Below, piece after piece: positions 58,535 through 64,000 of a DNA stretch of 64,000 bases. Under the pieces are notes generated by a model. That model searched no databases. It had not been told where the DNA came from and worked only from the letters and a program-made list of their open reading frames with translations. The stretch is from assembly GCA_040385105.1 (NCBI GenBank), contig JAZKHY010000072.1:1-64000 (forward strand), in the 5' to 3' direction. A program made the translations under genes and the position numbers. How positions within the stretch are numbered: the first letter of the stretch is position 1; each line of letters begins with the position of its first letter. This DNA is from JACMQX01 sp040385105. Lineage in GTDB: Bacteria; Pseudomonadota; Gammaproteobacteria; Burkholderiales; Burkholderiaceae_C.

Positions 58535-59452
58535 TCACTGGTTGCGCAATGCGATGGTGGTGGTGAGGACCGTTCGCCGGTAGGTGCCCTCCGCCGCGTA
58601 GGTGATGTCGCCCATCGGGAAGGACCCTGCTGCGATGGCCGGGTCGGGTGTGCTCTCGCGTATCAGCAGCCACAGCCGGACGATCTTCACGTCCGGCCAG
58701 CGCGCAACGCCATCGGCGTTGAAGTAGCGGGTGTTGCCGGTGCCATCGGTGACGCCGTATTGCAGTTGAAGGTTTTCGACATTGCTGGCCACCAGTTCGG
58801 GGGTCATGACCGGGTTGGCACCCCGGGAAAGGGTCATCCGGTACAGGGCAGGCACCCGCGGTGATTCGGTGGCGCTATTGGTAAATGCATTGATGTAGTA
58901 CACATCGCTCACCAGCCTGGAATCGAAATTGGGCTCCGGCGCGGCCGGTGGGACGGTTGTCACTTCGCCGGCAAAAACCTGGGCAAGACCATACGACGCG
59001 CGGATATAGGGTGCGCCATTGTCAAAGGTGGCCGCAGGCTCCAGCGCGGTCCGGCGCAGCGCGAGGATATCCCCGCGCGCCCACGAGCGGTCGGCCCCGC
59101 TTTTCAGGCATGCCCCTGAGAACGGGTTGCTGTCGTTGGACCCGGAGATGCCGGTGTCCACCCTGGTCGTGAAGCCCGCCCCGCAGCCGAAGTCCCTGGC
59201 GGCCAGGTCGGCGTTTGCCATGACGACCTGCTTCTGGTCCCATATGAGCCGGTTCAGTGCCGCGTGGCGGATCTCGCGCTTGAGGACTTCGAGTGCATAC
59301 CGCCCATTGGTTTGTGCCTCTGACGCTGCAGCGCCGGTACCAGCGGCCACCGCCGAGGCCGCGAAGCCCTGCACCACCATCGCAACGACGAAAAGCCCCA
59401 ATGCAATAGCCACCAGCAGTTCGAGGAGCGAGAAGCCCGCAGAGCGCCTCAT
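58535..59452 (-). CDS. pilW: Type IV pilus minor pilin PilW
   Basis: A 305-residue minor pilin. Prepilin motif SAGFSLLELLVAIALGLF at the very start (about 4-21, Phe +1, Glu +5), then a PilW-like body with RYALEVLKREIRHAAL and a Cys pair (FGCGAG; GACLKSG). It helps prime pilus assembly with PilV, PilX and FimT. Its ATG overlaps the pilV stop (ATGA). Confidence 0.88.
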   Translation of the reverse strand: MRRSAGFSLLELLVAIALGLFVVAMVVQGFAASAVAAGTGAAASEAQTNGRYALEVLKREIRHAALNRLIWDQKQVVMANADLAARDFGCGAGFTTRVDTGISGSNDSNPFSGACLKSGADRSWARGDILALRRTALEPAATFDNGAPYIRASYGLAQVFAGEVTTVPPAAPEPNFDSRLVSDVYYINAFTNSATESPRVPALYRMTLSRGANPVMTPELVASNVENLQLQYGVTDGTGNTRYFNADGVARWPDVKIVRLWLLIRESTPDPAIAAGSFPMGDITYAAEGTYRRTVLTTTIALRNQ

Positions 59453-59967
59453 CGCAGCACCTTGACCGAGGAGTGGCTCATGGTTTCGGTTGTGCCGGCA
59501 GACGCATAGGCCTGCCGTCCGCGGGGCTCCTTCCAGGCGATCCGGATACGGTAGGTCGGGACCGCTGCCGCCGCATCCCAGTCAATGGTGACGTCCTCCA
59601 GCACCAGGACCGAACCGGCGCGGTCCTGCCATTGCCTGAGGTCATACCTGGCCAGCTCGCCGGGGGTACACGCTGCGCCAGCGCAATCCTTGGAGGACTC
59701 GGCCGCAGCGCCCTTTTTCAACGCATAGGTGCCGGTGCGCGCAGAAGCGCTGTTGGCCTCCATCCGCTCGCCCAGCTCGGTTGCCAGCGTGATGGCGGCC
59801 GTGCGGAACTGCGCACCTTTCTGCAACTTGAACATCCCGGCCTGAAGCCCCGCATTGGCGAGAAGCCACATGGCGACGATGAGCATGCTGACCAGGACTT
59901 CCATCAGGGCTGCGCCGCATTGCCTCGCCCCGGAGCGCCGCCGGGAAGCTTGCCTGCAGCGGGTCAC
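59449..59967 (-). CDS. pilV: Type IV pilus minor pilin PilV
   Basis: A 172-residue PilV-like protein. The prepilin-type segment is CGAALMEVLVSMLIVAMWLL (about 17-36; Ala at +1, Glu at +5), preceded by a basic stretch. The middle fits the PilV family (QKGAQFRTAAITLATELGERMEAN). Two cysteines (KDCAGAAC) may form a disulfide. Overlaps fimT and pilW by 4 bases each. Confidence 0.85.
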   Translation of the reverse strand: MTRCRQASRRRSGARQCGAALMEVLVSMLIVAMWLLANAGLQAGMFKLQKGAQFRTAAITLATELGERMEANSASARTGTYALKKGAAAESSKDCAGAACTPGELARYDLRQWQDRAGSVLVLEDVTIDWDAAAAVPTYRIRIAWKEPRGRQAYASAGTTETMSHSSVKVLR

Positions 59968-60506
59968 AAGACCTCCCGGCGGATGGAGATGGCCCCCGAC
60001 GACGCCAGGCGGACGGCCCAGCGCGACTTGGGCGCTGCGGCCGCGCTCACCTCGAATGCGGGGGCGCTGGCACCGGTGATGGTGCCATCCGCATTGAACT
60101 GGAGGCGCGCGGCGGGCCCCTTCATGACAACGTCCTGTGAAGACGGGACCTGGGCGCGCAAGGGGTTGGGGGCGGCACTGCTGCCGGTGTCGCAGATGCC
60201 ATCAACGTTCTGGTCGTAGCAGACGAGCCAGCCGCTGCTCCAGCTCGTCGCGGTCGGGCTGGTGGCGCACGACAGGCCGGACCCCGCGCAAAGGATGACG
60301 GGCATGTTCCGCTTGATCGCCTCACTGCGCGCAAACAGCGCGTCGTCACCGGCGCGGCGGGCCATGCTTTCCGTGCTCTGGCTCGTGAGTAACCGGGTCA
60401 TGCCAGGCATCGCCACGGCGGCAAGCACCGCCAGGATCGCCACAACGGCAATCAGCTCAAGGAGGGTGAAGCCGGAGGCTTCAGGTTTGTAATGATTTGA
60501 TTTCAC
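59964..60506 (-). CDS. fimT: GspH/FimT-type pseudopilin
   Basis: A 180-residue minor pseudopilin that begins the operon. Prepilin site EASGFTLLELIAVVAILAVL (about 9-28), followed by the GspH/FimT domain with RRAGDDALFARSEAIKRNMPV. Cysteine pairs (LCAGSGLSC; VCYDQNVDGIC) may form disulfides. An AT-rich region upstream is the likely promoter of the whole fimT-pilVWX-pilY1-pilE operon. Confidence 0.85.
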   Translation of the reverse strand: MKSNHYKPEASGFTLLELIAVVAILAVLAAVAMPGMTRLLTSQSTESMARRAGDDALFARSEAIKRNMPVILCAGSGLSCATSPTATSWSSGWLVCYDQNVDGICDTGSSAAPNPLRAQVPSSQDVVMKGPAARLQFNADGTITGASAPAFEVSAAAAPKSRWAVRLASSGAISIRREVL

Positions 60507-60628
60507 TTTTCGGACTGCGGGTCAATCGGCAGTGCCGGATGTTATACATCTTAATAACCTAATACAATACAAAAATGCGTATAAAAGTATATTTATCAGA
60601 GTAAACAGGTACTTTGAATTTATTCCCA
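60507..60628 (-). promoter_or_regulatory. AT-rich promoter region of the minor-pilin operon
   Basis: This short stretch is the most AT-rich in the window (ttataca, ttaataa, ataaaagtatattta). Read toward fimT it holds a plausible -35/-10 pair (TTGTAT, about 18 bases, TATAAC). The composition is striking; exact promoter boxes are a guess. Confidence 0.5.
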
Positions 60629-60647
60629 AAGACCACAAGGAGGTCTT
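60629..60647 (-). terminator. Hairpin downstream of DUF429 gene
   Basis: AAGACC and GGTCTT arms around a 7-base loop lie 43-61 bases after the DUF429 stop in its direction, then an AT-rich run. It may terminate the folE-BLUF-thioesterase-DUF429 transcript before the pilin operon promoter. Confidence 0.4.
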
Positions 60648-60689
60648 GAGCCCCGGCACGGCCCCATGCAGCAGGGCAGATTCCAGGAA

Positions 60690-61541
60690 TCAGGCGGTGA
60701 CGATCCAGCCTTCGAGGCTGTCCATGTCAGGCGGCAGGCCGTACCGCGGTGCGCCTTGCTGCTCTCCCCAGGCTGCCTGCACCATGCACAGCGCGGCATC
60801 CAGGCTGTCGCCGCTGGCGTCGCCGGCCAGCGCATCGCGCTGCGCATTGGTGAGCTTGAGCCGCAGCTTCAGGCGTGTCTGGCCGTTCTCGAGCGTGGTG
60901 ATGATGTCCTTGCGCGCAATCAGCCGCTCCGGCGTCTGTTTCGCCTTGTCGTCGCTCTTGTAGCTGCGGTGGCCAATGAGTTCCCGCGCCAGCAGGCCCG
61001 GGTAGGCTTCCAGCGCCACACGGCGCGGCAGCCCGGTGCCGTCCACATCGTTCGGGTCAACGGCATGCAGCCCGGGCAGGTGCACGCCCGCAGCCAGCAG
61101 CGCCGGGACTCCCGCATGCAGCATGAAGGCGACTGGCGGATTCACCCATTTCATCGACGGGCTGGAGCCTGCAGGAAGGTCAGTGGCCCGGTGCGCAAAC
61201 TTGCTGCCCACGGGCCGTGCATCGCAGAAGGCCGCGAAAGTATCCCGGATGTCGGCGCGGCTCATGGCCGCATAGTGGTGGATGCTCTCCCGCCAGGTCA
61301 GCGGCCATCCCAGCCGGGTGAGCAGTTCACGCGGCAGCCCGAACGGGAAGTCAAAGCCGCCCGTCCAGCTGGCCGGCCGTGCCAGCCATGCACCGAATGC
61401 CGGCAGCGACTCGATGCGCTCCAGCCGCTCCAGCACCACCCGGCCCGCGGCTGACGAGCCAAGGGCCAGCACGATGGGCTTGCGCCGAGACGGGCTGCTG
61501 GAGAAGTCGCAGCCCAGGAGCTGCCGCGAGGGGCCGGTCAC
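60690..61541 (-). CDS. DUF429 domain protein
   Basis: A 283-residue soluble protein of the DUF429 family, with the RNase H-like start LGCDFSSSPSRRKPIVLAL (about 9-27) and GGFDFPFGLPRELL, ALEAYPGLLARELIGHRSYK, and the C-terminal GDSLDAALCMVQAAW. The family is predicted to be nuclease-like; function unknown. It overlaps the thioesterase gene by 4 bases (ATGA), suggesting one transcript with BLUF and folE. Confidence 0.82.
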   Translation of the reverse strand: MTGPSRQLLGCDFSSSPSRRKPIVLALGSSAAGRVVLERLERIESLPAFGAWLARPASWTGGFDFPFGLPRELLTRLGWPLTWRESIHHYAAMSRADIRDTFAAFCDARPVGSKFAHRATDLPAGSSPSMKWVNPPVAFMLHAGVPALLAAGVHLPGLHAVDPNDVDGTGLPRRVALEAYPGLLARELIGHRSYKSDDKAKQTPERLIARKDIITTLENGQTRLKLRLKLTNAQRDALAGDASGDSLDAALCMVQAAWGEQQGAPRYGLPPDMDSLEGWIVTA

Positions 61542-62011
61542 TGCGGCTGGGCAGGCGGCACGGCAAAGAGCGCCTTCAATGCATCGCTGATGCGTTCGCC
61601 GCGCAGCGGCGAACCCGGGCCGGCCTCATAGCGGCACCACACGCGCGTCTCGGACCCGCGGGCCAGGACCGCGCCCGCAGCATCCACAAACGAATGCGCC
61701 ACAGTGAATGACTTGCCGCCCCAGCGCGCGACATGCGACTGGACCGTACAGGCATCGCCGAACGTTGGCGAGCGCTCGAAGCTGCATTCGGCATTCACCA
61801 GCGGCAGGCTCAGCGACTCGGCGCGCATGCGTGCAGCAGCATAGCCAGCCTGCGCAAACATGGCCCATGTTGCGGCATCCATCCAGCGGTAGTAAGTCGG
61901 GTAGAAAATGATGCCGGCAGGGTCGCAGTCGCCCCACTGCACGGTGAGCGGAAGGCGGAATACAACCGCCTGCGGCGCGCTGCCGGCTGCGGCCTTGTCA
62001 GGTTCTGCCAT
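61538..62011 (-). CDS. Hotdog-fold acyl-CoA thioesterase (4-hydroxybenzoyl-CoA type)
   Basis: A 157-residue thioesterase. The active-site signature WGDCDPAGIIFYPTYYRWMD (about 27-46, catalytic Asp) is that of the YbgC/4-hydroxybenzoyl-CoA thioesterase group. It would hydrolyse acyl- or aroyl-CoA in the cytosol. ATG at 62011 is chosen; a longer frame from 62047 would overlap the BLUF stop. Its stop overlaps DUF429. Confidence 0.87.
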   Translation of the reverse strand: MAEPDKAAAGSAPQAVVFRLPLTVQWGDCDPAGIIFYPTYYRWMDAATWAMFAQAGYAAARMRAESLSLPLVNAECSFERSPTFGDACTVQSHVARWGGKSFTVAHSFVDAAGAVLARGSETRVWCRYEAGPGSPLRGERISDALKALFAVPPAQPQ

Positions 62012-62030
62012 GCAGCGCCGGCCCCGGCCC

Positions 62031-62453
62031 TCAGACGCGCCCGACAATGGACGCCGTGGCCATCAGCTCCTCGAGCAGCGCCAGAGAGACCCTGCCCGAC
62101 ACCGAATACGGGTCCAGTTCGGGCTTCTCGGAGTACTTGAGCAGGATGGAATGGTTGAGCCTGGACAGGTTCACCTGGCCCATGGTCCAGCCGCCAAAGC
62201 GGCGTTCGGAAATTTCTTCGTAATGCAGCAGGGCCACATCCTTGTGGCGGACGTCTTTCTGGATATGGCCGAACAGGTCACTCACCGCCATGCGGCCACC
62301 CTCGATGGCCTGCAGGAAGATGCCGCCGCCGTAGCAGAGGATGCCGGTGATCCCGCACGTCGGGTTGTGCTGGCGTGCCTGCGCAAGTATGTCGTCGATG
62401 GCACCCGGACTCGTGTCAACGGCGCGGCTGGCGTAAAGCAGGCGTACGAGCAT
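62031..62453 (-). CDS. BLUF-domain blue-light photoreceptor
   Basis: A 140-residue single-domain BLUF protein that binds FAD and senses blue light. The key Tyr (RLLYASRA, residue 7), Asn (ARQHNPTCGITGILCYG, about 30), Gln (IFLQAIEG, about 48-50) and the late GGWTMGQ (Trp/Met) are all present. No output domain is attached, so it must act through a partner. AAAGG lies upstream of the ATG. It lies 5 bases after folE and 20 bases before the thioesterase. Confidence 0.92.
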   Translation of the reverse strand: MLVRLLYASRAVDTSPGAIDDILAQARQHNPTCGITGILCYGGGIFLQAIEGGRMAVSDLFGHIQKDVRHKDVALLHYEEISERRFGGWTMGQVNLSRLNHSILLKYSEKPELDPYSVSGRVSLALLEELMATASIVGRV

Positions 62454-62458
62454 GGGGG

Positions 62459-63160
62459 TTACCTTTTTCCGGGAATGAGGGAAAGGAATTCGCGGCGCAG
62501 GTTCGGGTCCTTGAGGAACACGCCGCGCATGACGGAGTTGATCATCTTGCTGTCCATGTCCTTCACGCCGCGCCATGCCATGCAGTAGTGGCTGGCTTCC
62601 ATGACGATGGCCAGGCCGTCGGGCTGGGTCTTGTCCATGATGAGGTCGGCCAGCTGCACCACGGCCTCTTCCTGGATCTGCGGGCGGCCCATGACCCATT
62701 CGGCCAGCCGCGCGTACTTCGACAGGCCGATGACGTTGGTGTGCTCGTTGGGCATCACGCCGATCCAGACCTTGCCGATGACCGGGCAGAAGTGGTGGCT
62801 GCAGGCGCTGCGGACCGTGATCGGCCCGACGATCATCAGCTCGTTCAGGTGCTCGGCGTTGGGGAACTCGGTGATGCTGGGCGCCGCCACATAGCGGCCG
62901 CGGAACACCTCGTTGAGGTACATCTTGGCAACGCGGCGCGCGGTGTTGTTGGTGTTGTGGTCGCCTTCGGTGTCGATGACGAGGCTGTCGAGCACGCCAC
63001 GCATCTTGAGTTCTACCTCGTCCAGCAGCTTTTCCAGCTCGCCCGGTTCGATGAACTCGGCGATGTTGTCATTGGCATGGAAACGCTTGCGCGAGGCTGC
63101 CAGCCGTTCGCGGATCCTGACGGAGACGGGTGTTCCTTCGTCCAGGTCAGCTGGGTTCAT
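62459..63160 (-). CDS. folE: GTP cyclohydrolase I
   Basis: A 233-residue enzyme that converts GTP to dihydroneopterin triphosphate, first step of folate synthesis. Zinc ligands appear in SACSHHFCPVIGKVWIGVMP (Cys, His) and in ASHYCMAWRGVKD (Cys); the GLSKYARL loop is typical. MNPADLDEG at 63160 is chosen and overlaps the DNA ligase 3' end by 14 bases; ATGs at 63181 and 63178 are alternatives. Adjacent BLUF is on the same strand. Confidence 0.95.
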   Translation of the reverse strand: MNPADLDEGTPVSVRIRERLAASRKRFHANDNIAEFIEPGELEKLLDEVELKMRGVLDSLVIDTEGDHNTNNTARRVAKMYLNEVFRGRYVAAPSITEFPNAEHLNELMIVGPITVRSACSHHFCPVIGKVWIGVMPNEHTNVIGLSKYARLAEWVMGRPQIQEEAVVQLADLIMDKTQPDGLAIVMEASHYCMAWRGVKDMDSKMINSVMRGVFLKDPNLRREFLSLIPGKR

Positions 63161-64000
63161 GGGGGCCGGGGACTTCATCATCAGGATGGTAACTGAAACG
63201 CCCCTTGTTCGCCCCTGCGCCCTCCTGAAGCAGCGCCTCCAGGTCCTGCAGGGTGCTGGCCTCATGGACAGGCTTGTCGCCGCGGATCCTCAGCATGCGC
63301 GGAAAGCGAACCGCAATGCCGCTTTTGTGGCGCGGGCTGCGGTTGATGCCTTCGAATCCGAGTTCGAACACCATGGAGGGTTTGACGCTGCGGACCGGGC
63401 CGAACTTCTCCAGCGTGGTTTTGCGGATGACGGCATCGACCTGCCCGAACTCCTCATCCGTCAGGCCCGAGTAGGCCTTGGCGAAAGCCACCAGCTGCAA
63501 GGCGCCAGGCTGCGCGGGCTCGCGGCGGGCAATCGCGTCGAGCACGGCCTGCGCTTCATCGCGGCTTTCGGGCTGGCGGTTCCAGACCGCAAAGGTGTAG
63601 TCGGTATAAACCGAGGCCCGGCGGCCGTGGCCGGCCTGCGCGTAGATCAGCACGCAATCGATGGTCATCGGGTCGATCTTCCACTTCCACCACAGCCCGT
63701 CCTGTTTCGTTCTGCCTGTGCCATAGGCTGCGTCCAGCCGCTTGAGCATGAAGCCCTCCACGCCGCGCTCACGGGACTGCTGCCTCCGCACCGCGAACCC
63801 GGCCCACGAAGCGTCACGCTCAATAGGCGAGATGCGGACCGGTGTGCCTGCCAGCAGCGACTCCAGCCGGGCCCGGCGCTCGATCTGCGGCAATGCGCGG
63901 ATGTCCTGCCCTCCGGCTTCCAGCAGGTCATAGGCCATGAAGCCTACCGGCGCATCGGCCAGCACTTTCTTCGTGAGGGTCTTGCGGCCGATGCGTTGCT
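63147..64000 (-). CDS. ATP-dependent DNA ligase, C-terminal part
   Basis: About 284 residues of the C-terminal part of an ATP-dependent DNA ligase; the 5' end is beyond the window. Visible are the end of the nucleotidyltransferase domain (GFMAYDLLE, motif IV-like EGFMLKRLDAAY, motif V WWKWKIDP) and the OB domain (VELGFEGINRSPRHKSGIAVRFP type, motif near 218-240 from the partial start). It is of the type that pairs with a ligase-associated DEXH helicase and nuclease for repair. Here the helicase is 10 kb upstream at 50250. Its stop lies inside the folE start region. Confidence 0.9.
   Translation of the reverse strand, partial: QRIGRKTLTKKVLADAPVGFMAYDLLEAGGQDIRALPQIERRARLESLLAGTPVRISPIERDASWAGFAVRRQQSRERGVEGFMLKRLDAAYGTGRTKQDGLWWKWKIDPMTIDCVLIYAQAGHGRRASVYTDYTFAVWNRQPESRDEAQAVLDAIARREPAQPGALQLVAFAKAYSGLTDEEFGQVDAVIRKTTLEKFGPVRSVKPSMVFELGFEGINRSPRHKSGIAVRFPRMLRIRGDKPVHEASTLQDLEALLQEGAGANKGRFSYHPDDEVPGPHEPS

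Overview
The window is high-GC chromosomal DNA from a betaproteobacterium of the order Burkholderiales, most likely family Comamonadaceae (Polaromonas/Rhodoferax/Variovorax-like). Supporting signs are the gene orders (metG divergent from apbC; gpmA divergent from rhodanese-grxC-secB-gpsA; DUF3460-scpA-nadB), a Bug-type solute-binding protein, DUF3305/DUF3306 formate dehydrogenase accessories and an FdsABG-type formate dehydrogenase. I see no rRNA, tRNA, CRISPR array, insertion sequence or prophage, and no gene-free stretch longer than 300 bases. Genus is inference.

Region 1 (1-14.4 kb, minus strand) is a formate module. In transcription order it holds apbC, a LysR regulator, an oxalate/formate MFS carrier, a fused FdsG-FdsB diaphorase subunit, the soluble molybdo-subunit FdsA, DUF3305, DUF3306, a multi-[4Fe-4S] protein, a TorD-family chaperone, a TAT-target peptide and the start of a Tat-exported formate dehydrogenase alpha subunit cut by the window edge. 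A cytosolic NAD-linked and a periplasmic formate dehydrogenase thus share one locus. Both molybdo-subunits carry cysteine rather than selenocysteine at the catalytic position. A REP-like palindromic doublet is inserted in frame in fdsA.

Region 2 (14.4-23.6 kb) holds an N-formylglutamate-amidohydrolase-like secreted protein, metG, and a polymorphic-toxin locus. The toxin is a 1690-residue Sec-targeted RHS protein with a glycine-rich linker and a C-terminal HNH/EndoVII-like tip. It is followed two bases downstream by a candidate immunity gene, then a barstar-family gene, then what looks like a decayed barstar remnant. This is the most accessory part of the window and its immunity genes are visibly more AT-rich.

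Region 3 (23.6-43 kb) is mostly housekeeping: a SulP transporter, a 7TMR-DISM/degenerate-GGDEF protein, a BamE-like lipoprotein, scpA, NAD synthesis (nadB, nadA, nadC), a Bug protein with an acyl-CoA-synthetase-like enzyme, gpsA, secB, grxC, rhodanese, gpmA, ctpA, a MoeB/ThiF-like adenylyltransferase and an AsmA protein.

Region 4 (43-50.2 kb) is an envelope/osmotic-stress island: a CHASE3 histidine kinase divergent from a NarL-type regulator, a stand-alone receiver, and DUF1328, DUF883, YqjE-like, BON-domain and CsbD genes. A shared GTCCTAC/GTAGGAC motif in three of its intergenic regions may be the regulator's operator.

Region 5 (50.2-64 kb) contains a ligase-associated DEXH helicase, a second SulP transporter, a type IV minor-pilin operon (fimT-pilV-pilW-pilX-pilY1-pilE), DUF429, a hotdog thioesterase, a BLUF photoreceptor, folE and the C-terminal part of an ATP-dependent DNA ligase.
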